This document shows, piece by piece, positions 9,274 to 24,166 of a stretch of 64,000 bases of DNA (its first letter is position 1; every line of letters begins with the position of its first letter). The position numbers and the translations under genes are program-made. Source of the DNA: Cyanomargarita calcarea GSE-NOS-MK-12-04C (GTDB lineage Bacteria > Cyanobacteriota > Cyanobacteriia > Cyanobacteriales > Nostocaceae); assembly GCA_019359595.1 (NCBI GenBank), contig JAHHGZ010000005.1, forward strand, positions 202,750 through 266,749. Reading direction: 5' to 3'. The notes below the pieces were generated by a model. The model worked only from the letters and a program-made list of their open reading frames with translations, ran no database searches and was not told where the DNA came from.

Positions 9274-10749
9274 TTACCCAACATTTTCTAACTTGGTGAC
9301 CATAGAATGATGTAGCCTAGCAAAAATACTACCATCAGCCAAACTGCTAAAGCTCTGCTCAGAGACAAAATTCAAACAACTTAACACCCGTTTCTCCCAT
9401 TGCTTTCGATTCGTGACGTCTTTTCCCCAAGCTTGGTACAGTTCTTGTTCTTGCAAACCTCCCAAACCATGAAATAGAGAATTTCTCTCATCTACGGTAT
9501 TGTTAACAAAGGTTTGAATATCAATATTTTTAGCCCAGACATCAGCAGGAAAGGATAATTTCAACAAGCTAAACAAAGGTTTTCCATACAAACCAACATT
9601 TCCATAGCTTCTGTGTTTGTGATTGTCAAACCATTCCCGGAGATGACTGGGTAAATTAGTCCCATCTATATAAGGTGTTTTTGGTTGACTGGAATTTGAG
9701 TATTTGATTTGCGCTTGATATTGCGATCGCACAAATTCGCTAACTAATCCTTCCACCGCACGAAAACTGTGAAACAGAGCTTCTGTGGTGTTTTGTTGCT
9801 CCAAACGAACCACCGCAAGATATGCTTGTTCATAAGCCATCCACCAAAAGTTATCTGTTAATTGTGGTGGAATACTCATCGAACTTTTGGCTCCCGAATA
9901 AAACTTCTCAAATTTCCCCTGGTTCCAATTGATACCAGCTTTTAGTAAGTTTGGTAATGCTCCAAACTGGTATTTTTCCTTATTGAGATAGGGTTTCAGT
10001 AAATCAGCAGCTTCTGCATAGTCATATCTGTGTAATAATTTCAACGCTTGTTGCTGCGTTCGATCCCAAAGGTAGTTGGTTCCGGGTAATGGTCCGGTGT
10101 AGTCTGAGGGAATACCAATGAGATTCGCTTTGGGGTTTTGACGAAACTCGAAAAACAGAATGCGATCGCCAAACAAACTTAACCCAGAAATTCGGGAAGC
10201 TTCGGAAGCTTGTCCGACTCCTCCCTTAAGACAAACCCAAATTGGTTGAGTTGGTGCAATTTTGATTTTATCTCGCCAAGTTCGTCGCCACCATTGAAAC
10301 ATTTCTTCAAAGTTGGATGGATTTGTGCGATCGTCACCTAAAGGAATAATTTCTATATCATTTTCGCTGAGATGGTCAAATTTGTGTACAATCCATTGTT
10401 GGATTAATTGAGCAGAGTAAATAGTATCTTTTTCCCGCTCCTTTACTTTTGCTTCTTGGTCAGTTGCGATGAGGTAGACTTTTTCTATCTCGGTTGCATG
10501 TTCCAGCAGTAATTTACCGATGATGACGGGTAAGATGCGGTCGATATAGATTTGGGAATTATCGAGTAGGTGTTTTGTGATTGTCCGAAATGTATAATTA
10601 GATAAACTTAAATCGGCAATGACTTCAGATTGTTCGCCAATAATATCGCTATGTTGCATTCTGTCATCACCGATATTATACCAATCACCGGATGTAATTT
10701 GAAAGCTTAAATCTCGCGTTCCAATAGTTGCGACTAAAACTGATTTCAT
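9274..10749 (-). CDS. CARF-HEPN ribonuclease (Csx1/Csm6-like type III effector)
   Basis: 491 residues. The N-terminal ~200 residues look like a CARF/Rossmann sensor: SVLVATIGTRDL, then KVYLIATDQE, then a glycine-rich WVCLKGGVGQASEA expected to bind cyclic oligoadenylate. The C-terminal region is helical and holds a HEPN catalytic motif R422-N-S-L-F-H427 (RX4H) in VDERNSLFHGL. The family is an RNase switched on by the second messenger made by Cas10, degrading RNA non-specifically. It is the last gene of the cmr run, 18 bases after the cmr6-cmr1 fusion, and precedes array 1. The exact Csx subfamily cannot be set by eye. Confidence 0.78.
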   Translation of the reverse strand: MKSVLVATIGTRDLSFQITSGDWYNIGDDRMQHSDIIGEQSEVIADLSLSNYTFRTITKHLLDNSQIYIDRILPVIIGKLLLEHATEIEKVYLIATDQEAKVKEREKDTIYSAQLIQQWIVHKFDHLSENDIEIIPLGDDRTNPSNFEEMFQWWRRTWRDKIKIAPTQPIWVCLKGGVGQASEASRISGLSLFGDRILFFEFRQNPKANLIGIPSDYTGPLPGTNYLWDRTQQQALKLLHRYDYAEAADLLKPYLNKEKYQFGALPNLLKAGINWNQGKFEKFYSGAKSSMSIPPQLTDNFWWMAYEQAYLAVVRLEQQNTTEALFHSFRAVEGLVSEFVRSQYQAQIKYSNSSQPKTPYIDGTNLPSHLREWFDNHKHRSYGNVGLYGKPLFSLLKLSFPADVWAKNIDIQTFVNNTVDERNSLFHGLGGLQEQELYQAWGKDVTNRKQWEKRVLSCLNFVSEQSFSSLADGSIFARLHHSMVTKLENVG

Positions 10750-10767
10750 TGAGTTACGAGTTATTAA

Positions 10768-13169
<2,402 letters not shown>

Positions 13170-14033
13170 CTATTTTATTGGAACCGTTTTATTTTCTGTC
13201 CAACCCCTACCTAAACCTTCAAGTCCACCAAATTGCAAACGGTCATTTAAAACTTCTGATAAGAATTCACGGACTGTTTGAGTTGGAGTCTCATCTTTAT
13301 TTGGTTTCATTCCCCAAGGAAAAAACAAGACTGTTTCTGAAGGAATCGCTTCTTCCGAACGAAAGGAACCACCATCGACAATTTTTTCATCTGTTTTTAA
13401 TGCTATTCTCACTTCTCTTTGCAAACCGATTTCTACTAAAGCAGCACAATCTTGGTCTGCTAAAATTACTAATTTTTCTTTGAGATTTAAAATTCCATTG
13501 CCATCAGGTATCTCTTTAAAAGCATCCCAATAATTAGCTTTTGCATCTAATTGGCTTATTTCCTCTTCTTTGAGAATTGCACCTTGGAGAAATACTTGCT
13601 TACCCTTCACCGACGCAACTACTTTTTTACTCGTATTTTGAAGCTGCGATTTACATTCTTCAATTAGCTGTGTCACATATTGATTTCTTAACCAGCGATT
13701 CCAGCGACTCAACCATAAAGGACAAGTTACCCACACATATTGATGGCTAAAAGAAGCAATCGGAAAGAATAATAAAGTTGCATCGGCAAACCATACTTCA
13801 CCTTCAGTTGGTTGATTGCCATTTTTTATCCGTTCACCAAAAAAACTACCTGCTTCTGCTTGAATTGACGGATTACTTTCGAGAAGTGAACGAATTTTTC
13901 CCCGGATGGAAGAAGAAGGAATATAAGGAAATTCAGTCTGTGCTTCCCGTGCAATTCCTAACAAATTTCCTGCTTGAGTGCTTGCACCTGTATGTAATGG
14001 AGTTAACAAGTAAGTGTAAGTTAGATAATTCAT
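13170..14033 (-). CDS. cmr4: Cmr4, backbone RAMP of the type III-B effector
   Basis: 287 residues. The N-terminus YLLTPLHTGASTQAGNLLGIAREAQTEFPYIPSSSIRGKIR is diagnostic of Cmr4: the strand-turn motif, then the IPSSSIRG RAMP signature. The C-terminal glycine-rich loop FGGLEGLGRGW is also present. Multiple copies form the filament holding the crRNA and cut target RNA at 6-nt intervals; the catalytic Asp of Cmr4 is expected in the early loop but was not assigned here. It follows cmr3 after a 143-base gap that contains a dispersed double-hairpin repeat. Confidence 0.9.
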   Translation of the reverse strand: MNYLTYTYLLTPLHTGASTQAGNLLGIAREAQTEFPYIPSSSIRGKIRSLLESNPSIQAEAGSFFGERIKNGNQPTEGEVWFADATLLFFPIASFSHQYVWVTCPLWLSRWNRWLRNQYVTQLIEECKSQLQNTSKKVVASVKGKQVFLQGAILKEEEISQLDAKANYWDAFKEIPDGNGILNLKEKLVILADQDCAALVEIGLQREVRIALKTDEKIVDGGSFRSEEAIPSETVLFFPWGMKPNKDETPTQTVREFLSEVLNDRLQFGGLEGLGRGWTENKTVPIK

Positions 14034-14097
14034 ATTTAATGGTAGATGGTGAATGAATACTGAATGCTGAATACTAATACCATTTCTGTATTAAGAT

Positions 14098-14165
14098 GCA
14101 ATTAATAGCCCACGCAGGTGGGCTTTGCTCTTATAGCCCCACCCTTCTAGGGTGTGGGGAAATAA
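14098..14165 (+). repeat. Double-hairpin dispersed repeat, copy A (inside the cmr operon)
   Basis: Hairpin 1 is AGCCCACGCAGGTGGGCT. Hairpin 2 is CCCCACCCTTCTAGGGTGTGGGG. The flank on the left (GATGCAATTAATAGCC) is also shared with the copy near 32283-32375. It sits between cmr3 and cmr4, where it could fold in the mRNA and modulate or partly terminate operon transcription. Confidence 0.8.
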
Positions 14166-14176
14166 AGCGCAACCTC

Positions 14177-18353
<4,177 letters not shown>

Positions 18354-18771
18354 GAGTTACATTTCTTACACCGTTACTGCATTGCAGTGTAACAAATATT
18401 TTCTGAATATTGCCACTATTAGAAAATATTACATTATTTTTATTTGATGGCTAAATATTCTGGAGGATGAGCGTTTGGGCTGGTTTATGAGTTAGGATAG
18501 AATATTTTCTTTTTTATTGACTGATTTGATATGTTTGTGCTGCATTGCTTTGTTTATTTACTCGATACCCGTAGAGATGCTCGATTTCGCTTCTCTACGG
18601 GTATTTAGTTTACTTTCTTTAGTTGGGTACTGTGCGATCGCTATAGTACGAGGTGATGTTTCTCCTTCAAAGCTTTTCATCTTGGCAAAATTTCATCAAC
18701 TAAAACTGTACCACCTTCGTAAAAATTAATACTGAGGTGATAGTCTTGAAGTTGAACTACAGTTCCATTTA
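18354..18771. promoter_or_regulatory. Upstream region of cmr2
   Basis: 418 bases between cmr2 and the small unknown gene; the cmr promoter is expected here. Around 18564-18606 a stem is formed by CCCGTAGAGATG/GCTTCTCTACGGG flanking a short loop. A 70-codon rightward frame across this stem has no family resemblance and is not called. No clear -10/-35 pair was assigned. Confidence 0.4.
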
Positions 18772-19044
18772 TCACTCTGCCGTCCTAACTAAGCTACCAC
18801 CAACCGCATAAACGGCATTAAAGCCGATCCTTTCTGTCCAAAGTGCTGCATCTGCTTGTTTGGTTCGTAACCGCAGACTTGTTACAAGTAAATCATCATC
18901 TATTTCATATTCGCCAGTCTCAACATTTATTGAGATAATTTTACCAATATTTTCTGGTGTTTCTACTCTTAGACGGATAGTATTTTGATAAAGTTCTTTA
19001 CCACGTTGGGTAATTTCTTCGTCATTAAGTTTGGGCTTGGACAT
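18772..19044 (-). CDS. Conserved cyanobacterial small protein (unknown function)
   Basis: 90 residues: LNDEEITQRGKELYQNTIRLRVE, then NIGKIISINVETGEYEIDDDLL, then a hydrophobic strand at FNAVYAVGGSLV. This pattern is familiar from small cyanobacterial proteins often found near PIN or protease-like genes, but its function is unknown. The start codon is 29 bases past the terminal repeat of CRISPR array 2 and on the strand along which the array is inferred to be transcribed. It could therefore be read through from the array. Whether it has any role in CRISPR biology cannot be told. Confidence 0.7.
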   Translation of the reverse strand: MSKPKLNDEEITQRGKELYQNTIRLRVETPENIGKIISINVETGEYEIDDDLLVTSLRLRTKQADAALWTERIGFNAVYAVGGSLVRTAE

Positions 19045-19073
19045 AAAGACAATATCCTTTCTCTTCCTAAAAT

Positions 19074-20151
19074 GTTTCCAATCAATTATTTCCCCTCATT
19101 AAAGGAGACTTCAGGACATTGGCGAGACCTGCAAGGGCCTTTTGTGTTTCCAATCAATTATTTCCCCTCATTAAAGGAGACACGGCAGAGTTTTCTGTAG
19201 ACAAAGACATTTTATGGGAATGTTTCCAATCAATTATTTCCCCTCATTAAAGGAGACAAAGTAAAATTAAAGCCTTAAAATTTTACTTTATTTCAGTTTC
19301 CAATCAATTATTTCCCCTCATTAAAGGAGACCGGGCCACGACGTCCCAGTCCTCGCGCAGGTAGGCCTCGCGTTTCCAATCAATTATTTCCCCTCATTAA
19401 AGGAGACGGAAATGTTAGGTTTAGTTCTTGGGAAGAAGTATTTAGGTTTCCAATCAATTATTTCCCCTCATTAAAGGAGACATAGCCGAACACCTGCCAG
19501 AAGACTTCCCTATTGCAAAGTTTCCAATCAATTATTTCCCCTCATTAAAGGAGACTTATTAAATCCTTGTAGGAGAAGCATTTTCAGCCTCGTTTCCAAT
19601 CAATTATTTCCCCTCATTAAAGGAGACTGGCAGTAGGCTCCAAAGTGCGGGTGTTCTCGTGCTTCTGGCGTTTCCAATCAATTATTTCCCCTCATTAAAG
19701 GAGACTCTCCTTCCTTAGCTGTTCTAAGCGCTCTTCTGACTGGGTTTCCAATCAATTATTTCCCCTCATTAAAGGAGACGTGGCAGAGTCTGCCGATGAG
19801 CTACTTCTGTCTTCGTTTCCAATCAATTATTTCCCCTCATTAAAGGAGACTTGAACCCTTTGTGCATAAAGCCTTCTGTGTGCAGCCCAGGTTTCCAATC
19901 AATTATTTCCCCTCATTAAAGGAGACGCGACAGGAAAAGCTACAGACATAGAAGAGTTAAACGGACGGTTTCCAATCAATTATTTCCCCTCATTAAAGGA
20001 GACCCGGGGGCCGGCACCGCCTTGGCGCGCCGGTTCGTCTTGTTTCCAATCAATTATTTCCCCTCATTAAAGGAGACTTCCGCGAGCAGTGCAACCGCGT
20101 CGGCGACGCTGGTGCGTTTCCAATCAATTATTTCCCCTCATTAAAGGAGAC
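19074..20151 (-). CRISPR. CRISPR array 2 (15 repeats, 14 spacers)
   Basis: Fifteen identical 36-base repeats start at 19074, 19146, 19222, 19296, 19372, 19446, 19520, 19592, 19670, 19744, 19815, 19891, 19968, 20042 and 20116. On the plus strand each begins GTTTCCAATCAATTATT, as in array 1, but continues TCCCCTCATTAAAGGAGAC. Spacers are 35-42 bases. Inferred transcription is leftward with the leader at 20152-20334, just downstream of cas2. Several spacers, including the two nearest the leader, are strongly GC-rich compared with the host DNA. Confidence 0.97.
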
Positions 20152-20334
20152 CCCTCGATTTTAAACCCATACCCAGCAAGCTGTCCAGAGACACTTTGCG
20201 AGGGGGTCTAAAATTCTGCCACCAAAACGGCTAAAACCCATTTAAAAAATCCTCCAAACCCTTGTACAGAAAGGCAGCGAGGGGGTCAACGCCAAAATAA
20301 TCCTTTCAGCCATTTTCTGACCCTCTCGCACTAC
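20152..20334 (-). promoter_or_regulatory. Putative leader of CRISPR array 2
   Basis: 183 bases between array 2 and the cas2 stop codon. The array-proximal TAAACCCATACCCAGCAAGC resembles the corresponding stretch beside array 1. A phrase GCGAGGGGGTC occurs twice, near 20198-20208 and 20277-20287. Exact promoter elements were not assigned. Confidence 0.6.
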
Positions 20335-20616
20335 TTAGATAATCACCGAACTAGGAAGCGAAGTTATGGAAGGGCCAACACCCCAAACCTCGACTTGTCC
20401 TAAAGTATGTTGCGACAAGGGATAAAACCGCAGGCTATCTTCCTCTAATTTTACAACTTTATGAAGTCGCTTACATAATTCCTTAAACTTTGCATGGGTT
20501 AACTGACATTCAAACACCGAATACTGTACCCGTTGTCCGTAACCTTCAAGCAAATCTGATATTTTTTTACGCCGCTTGTTACAAGGAATATCATACGCCA
20601 CAATATACAACAACAT
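20335..20616 (-). CDS. cas2: Cas2, spacer acquisition subunit
   Basis: 93 residues with the Cas2 ferredoxin-like pattern: LLYIVAYDIPCNKRRKKISDLLEGYGQRVQYSVFEC, including the conserved Asp after strand 1 (AYDIP) and the C-terminal strand region VEVWG. It forms the central dimer of the Cas1-Cas2 integrase. It is separated from cas1 by 268 bases that hold two copies of a dispersed repeat, an unusually wide gap for this pair. Confidence 0.95.
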   Translation of the reverse strand: MLLYIVAYDIPCNKRRKKISDLLEGYGQRVQYSVFECQLTHAKFKELCKRLHKVVKLEEDSLRFYPLSQHTLGQVEVWGVGPSITSLPSSVII

Positions 20617-20683
20617 TTTAGGAATTGACCTCTTTCTAAAATTCCCTCCTTGTATGTACAGACAAGTCTGATTTCCCTTGACA

Positions 20684-20800
20684 TCCCGGAATTACCCCCC
20701 TTAATCCCCCCTTATAAAGGCCTTTAAAGAATTGCCATACTTTGAAGCGTTGCAATCCCGGAATTACCCCCCTTAATCCCCCCTTATAAAGGGGGGAAAT
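20684..20800. repeat. Duplicated CCGGAATTACCCCCCTTAAT repeat between cas2 and cas1
   Basis: The string CCGGAATTACCCCCCTTAAT followed by CCCCCCTTATAAAGG occurs twice, starting near 20686 and 20757. It is followed by a C/T-rich inverted region to about 20850. It widens the cas2-cas1 gap and could form RNA structure between the two cistrons. Confidence 0.7.
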
Positions 20801-20884
20801 TATAAAATCCAGTTTCCTCCCCTTAATAAGGGGAGGGTTAGGGTGGGGTTCTTCGAGAGACTACGAAAAACCAGGGAGAGGTCT

Positions 20885-21877
20885 TTACCTAATTAGATAA
20901 GGTTGATATTGATAGCTAGGATTATAAACAAACTGCTTATAAGCCTTAACTTGTCGAGTCAATAAATCCCAACGTGGTTGTTTATCACCATTATCATCTT
21001 GTACTTGTTCCTCCATCCTTTGCAAAAATGCCTGCAAATATTTTCTTCTTCCCGTGTCATTCAAAAAACAACCACCATCTCGATAGTCAAAATCATCTTG
21101 AGCATGAATTACCCGACTATTTACTAACCATAACAACAACGAATCAACAATAGGAGCGCGAAATTCTTCAATCAAATCTGAAGCTAAAGCCGCATGGCCA
21201 TCATTACCGACATGGAGAGAAGCATAATATGGGTCAAGTCCTTGTAATTCAATCAAAGCTAATAGATGATTCCACAAAACCTGATAGCCAAAACTCAAGA
21301 TTGCATTTACCGGATTCCCAGGAGGACGACGGGTGCGGGACGTAAAAACAAAATCAGAATTTGTCAAACAATCCCCCAACACATTAAAGTATTGGGCTGC
21401 ACCTGCACCTTCAAATCCCATCAACTTCTCTCGACTTTCAGCAAGACCTGCTTGATTAGCTAAATAATCCAGACTCTGTAATACAGATTCTAAGTTTGCT
21501 GATTCCAGTCGCTTTCTTTGCCGTCTTAATAAAGTGCGGCTATTTTTTAATTTTCCTTGAACAATTGCACGAGCAGTTATCAAATTATCTGTGAATGAAA
21601 GCTGCTGCTGATAGCGCGATAATTGACGAAAGCCTCGTGCAATTGGTAACATTCGTCCGTAGCAATAACCCATCCGTGACAGGTACGCAATCGGAATATC
21701 ATGCCACAAACATGCTCTAATTGCTTGAGTAGAAACCTGGGATTTACCAAAGATCAGAATTTGTTCGAGTAGAGGTAATTGTACCTCACCTAAAATATTA
21801 TCGCCTTGTTTTAGCACCAACGATTCTTTATTTAAGGAGACGTAACAGTTTTGCTGGGAAACGTAGAGTGTTTGCAT
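20885..21877 (-). CDS. cas1: Cas1, CRISPR integrase
   Basis: About 330 residues from MQTLYVSQQNCYVSL; a GTG-type start ten codons further up would overlap the upstream gene and is less likely. Integrase residues are visible: Glu in MGFEGAGAAQYF, His in ASLHVGNDGHAALASDL and Asp/Glu in DLIEEFRAPIVD. The N-terminal beta domain begins with the usual strand and IPIAYLSRMG. It integrates new spacers together with Cas2. It starts one base after the stop of the small membrane protein gene, so the two are translationally linked. No reverse transcriptase is fused to it. Confidence 0.95.
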   Translation of the reverse strand: MQTLYVSQQNCYVSLNKESLVLKQGDNILGEVQLPLLEQILIFGKSQVSTQAIRACLWHDIPIAYLSRMGYCYGRMLPIARGFRQLSRYQQQLSFTDNLITARAIVQGKLKNSRTLLRRQRKRLESANLESVLQSLDYLANQAGLAESREKLMGFEGAGAAQYFNVLGDCLTNSDFVFTSRTRRPPGNPVNAILSFGYQVLWNHLLALIELQGLDPYYASLHVGNDGHAALASDLIEEFRAPIVDSLLLWLVNSRVIHAQDDFDYRDGGCFLNDTGRRKYLQAFLQRMEEQVQDDNGDKQPRWDLLTRQVKAYKQFVYNPSYQYQPYLIR

Positions 21878-21878
21878 T

Positions 21879-22133
21879 TTAATCTCTACGTCTACCCAAT
21901 CTTCCACTGCGAGAATTACCTAAAACCTCGGCTTTTTGTCCCGGTTCCAGCCACAGTAGCACCCGATCTGCAACTGTAGAAACTACAAATGTTGCTGCTG
22001 TCACTAATAAAGTATTAATAATTACAGCAACCAAACCCAACGGTGCAATTAGCAATATCACCAGGGTAATAATACCAGTACCAATCGAAACTAAGCTATT
22101 GCGAGTGAAAGCAGTACGAGGAGAGATATACAT
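21879..22133 (-). CDS. csx18: Small two-span membrane protein, probably Csx18
   Basis: 84 residues. An N-terminal stretch YISPRTAFTRNSLVSIGTG leads into two hydrophobic segments (roughly residues 17-36 and 38-58), then a short basic tail with SRSGRLGRRRD. Its size, two predicted membrane spans and position directly before cas1 in a cyanobacterial type III locus fit the Csx18 family as I recall it. The function of that family is not established. Possible role, inferred: tethering or sensing at the membrane. Confidence 0.6.
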   Translation of the reverse strand: MYISPRTAFTRNSLVSIGTGIITLVILLIAPLGLVAVIINTLLVTAATFVVSTVADRVLLWLEPGQKAEVLGNSRSGRLGRRRD

Positions 22134-22538
22134 TTTTGTCCTGTAGATATATGAACTTTACTTGTTATTACTGAAGCTTTGATTTCGTCTGTTATATATT
22201 TGACTTCTAATTTACAAACAATCTCACCACAATGACCAGTAAAAGAAAATATCTGATATCAAGTTCGGTAAATCACTCATAATTCCCAAACAACCCCACC
22301 CCTTTATCCCCTCCCCGTGTACGGGGAGGGGACTTTTAGCACAGCTAAAAGGGGGTGGGGTTGAGTGGCTGGGGGTATTACAACTAATCATCCGAACTTG
22401 ATATGATTTACTTTTTTAACTCTCTCTAAAAGTTCGCATATACTGAATTTACCTAGCAAAACTAAATATCATTAAATATTTTCTTTTTCTTGACAAAACC
22501 ACATATCAAAGGCTAATAGCGCTCCAACTCATAACTCA
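22134..22538. promoter_or_regulatory. Divergent region between csx18-cas1-cas2 and the WYL regulator gene
   Basis: 405 bases holding promoters in both directions. Around 22290-22372 lies a nested palindromic repeat: CCCCACCCC/GGGGTGGGG outside, CCCCTCCCCGTG/TACGGGGAGGGG and CTTTTAGC/GCTAAAAG inside. GATATCAAGTTCGG at 22253 and CCGAACTTGATATG at 22391 form an outer inverted repeat, so the whole is probably an inserted palindromic element of about 150 bases. Confidence 0.6.
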
Positions 22539-23684
22539 ATGGACAAAGCTTCCGAACGACTCCTACTCCTAATTGCTACCTTCCTTAAATACCCAGGAGT
22601 TGGTTGTCCCGACAGTTTCGAGTCAAATAAAGAAAAACATCACGATGCGATCGCGCAAGTCCAAAAACGCTTCCAAGAGGTGGCAAAAAGCTTAAATATT
22701 GAACTTCCATCCGGTTATCCAGCAATTCCCACCTTGCGAAAAGACCTAGACCTGCTGCGGAAATACGGCATCCTCGATAAGCGAATGTATCGCTGGGGTT
22801 ACTATTTGGGTACAGGTGCAATGTCAATCGAGGAACTCAAAGTTGCCATTAATGCTTTGTTTGCCCAGGCGAAATTCCAAGGTCATCCCCAGGTACGATT
22901 GATATATCAGTCTTTAGAAAAACGCTTGCGGGGTTTGAATATCGAACTCCAAGGCGAATTATTTTACCCAGTACGCCAGCACTTAAATCGGGCAATCGTC
23001 TATACAGACCCGGAAGAAATGGTTGCAAAAGGTCAAAATAAAGACAATCTCTATCATCAAATTCCCTTAGTTGAAAAAGCCATCAGTCAAGGACAAGCGA
23101 TTGAAATCTCCCGTCAAGTATCACCCTACAATCAAAACCATCTGGGAATTGTACAGATATATCCCTTGCAATTGATTTACCACGATATTGCTTGGTATTT
23201 GCTATACGAATACTGCGAAAACGGACATTTTGCGATCGGACGGGTAAATCGTTTTGCCAACTACTGCAAACCATCGGATACGATTAGAGGAATTGCAGCA
23301 CAACATGAAAATCTCCAAAAAGCTTATCGACTCATTGAAAAAGGTTGGGGTTTAAAGTTAGGTGACGTAGAAGAACAACATCTAGAATTAGCTGGAGAAT
23401 TGGAATTAACCCCCGTCAAAGTCAGATTTTACCCTCCCGTTGCTACCTTTATTCTAGAAGGCGATCGCCGTCATCCCAGCCAAGAAATTAGCAACACAAT
23501 TAAAGACAAATCCACAGGGGAACTGTTATCTGTTGACTATACTGTAACCTTGCCTCAACGCTCCTTTGATGAATTTTTGCTATGGTTGCATCGCTACATG
23601 GATGCTGTGCAAGTTATCTCACCACCAGAATTAGTCGAAAAACACCATAAAGCGGCACAAAGGTTAATTCATAGATATTTATAG
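22539..23684 (+). CDS. WYL-domain transcriptional regulator of the CRISPR locus
   Basis: 381 residues. An N-terminal winged-helix region (RLLLLIATFLKYPGVG... TLRKDLDLLRKYGIL) is followed by a WYL domain with DIAWYLLYEYCENGHFAIGRVNRF and a C-terminal extension. WYL proteins bind nucleic acid or nucleotide ligands and often repress or activate phage defence operons. A WYL-like regulator controls a CRISPR system in the cyanobacterium Synechocystis. Here it is transcribed away from csx18-cas1-cas2, so control of those genes is likely (inference). Confidence 0.85.
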   Translation: MDKASERLLLLIATFLKYPGVGCPDSFESNKEKHHDAIAQVQKRFQEVAKSLNIELPSGYPAIPTLRKDLDLLRKYGILDKRMYRWGYYLGTGAMSIEELKVAINALFAQAKFQGHPQVRLIYQSLEKRLRGLNIELQGELFYPVRQHLNRAIVYTDPEEMVAKGQNKDNLYHQIPLVEKAISQGQAIEISRQVSPYNQNHLGIVQIYPLQLIYHDIAWYLLYEYCENGHFAIGRVNRFANYCKPSDTIRGIAAQHENLQKAYRLIEKGWGLKLGDVEEQHLELAGELELTPVKVRFYPPVATFILEGDRRHPSQEISNTIKDKSTGELLSVDYTVTLPQRSFDEFLLWLHRYMDAVQVISPPELVEKHHKAAQRLIHRYL

Positions 23685-23690
23685 TGTTTT

Positions 23691-23906
23691 CTAGTAGTCC
23701 ATGTCATTAATTTTGATGGTGAACCTTCTTAAAATTTATCTTCCTTCTTTCTCTCTTTCTTTCTTAGCGTACTACCGAAACGGAAGCCGTACCGATGGAA
23801 GGCGTATCCCTGACGGGACGCTTGCGACTTAGCGCCTACCGCGTCTATGGCGTCTTGGCGGTTCAATCCTTACCCCCCCAAAACTTTTGACATGAACTAG
23901 TACTAG
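23691..23906. repeat. Solo miniature element of the CTAGTA family
   Basis: It starts CTAGTAGTCCATGTCATTAA and ends with the inverse AAAACTTTTGACATGAACTAG, matching the termini of the array at 7112-8265. The centre is longer and different: a pyrimidine-rich stretch and the CGTACTACCGAAACGGAAGC-type dispersed repeat. It lies between the WYL gene and a toxin-antitoxin pair. Confidence 0.75.
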
Positions 23907-23938
23907 CATTAATAATAGGGCGTAACTTGGAGGCAAAT

Positions 23939-24166
23939 ATGACTTCCCAAATACTAGATGTAACAAAGGCATTAATTGCCAAACTGCAATCCTTAGCACC
24001 AGAGCAACAACAGACACTGCTAGATTTTGCAGAATTTTTAGCGCACAAACATCCTCAACCCCAAGCTGTGCAACAACGTGTACCAGACTTAAACCGAGGG
24101 GAGATTTGGATGAGCGAGGACTTTAACGATCCTTTACCAGATGAATTTTGGACGGGTGAGGAATGA
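23939..24166 (+). CDS. DUF2281-type antitoxin
   Basis: 75 residues from the ATG at 23939, which has a GGAGG ribosome site six bases upstream; a TTG four codons earlier is unlikely. The helical N-terminal part (KLQSLAPEQQQTLLDFAEFLAHKH) and acidic tail ending DEFWTGEE are typical of DUF2281 antitoxins paired with PIN toxins. The stop overlaps the start of the downstream PIN gene by four bases. Confidence 0.8.
   Translation: MTSQILDVTKALIAKLQSLAPEQQQTLLDFAEFLAHKHPQPQAVQQRVPDLNRGEIWMSEDFNDPLPDEFWTGEE

Noticed and set aside
18517..18729. Rightward 70-codon frame upstream of cmr2
   Set aside because: Cys/Leu-rich chance frame crossing a palindromic stem, no ribosome site, no family.
20885..21907. 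Reverse transcriptase fused to or next to cas1
   Set aside because: Some cyanobacterial type III loci have RT-Cas1; this Cas1 is of normal length with no YxDD motif, and no RT gene is in the island.
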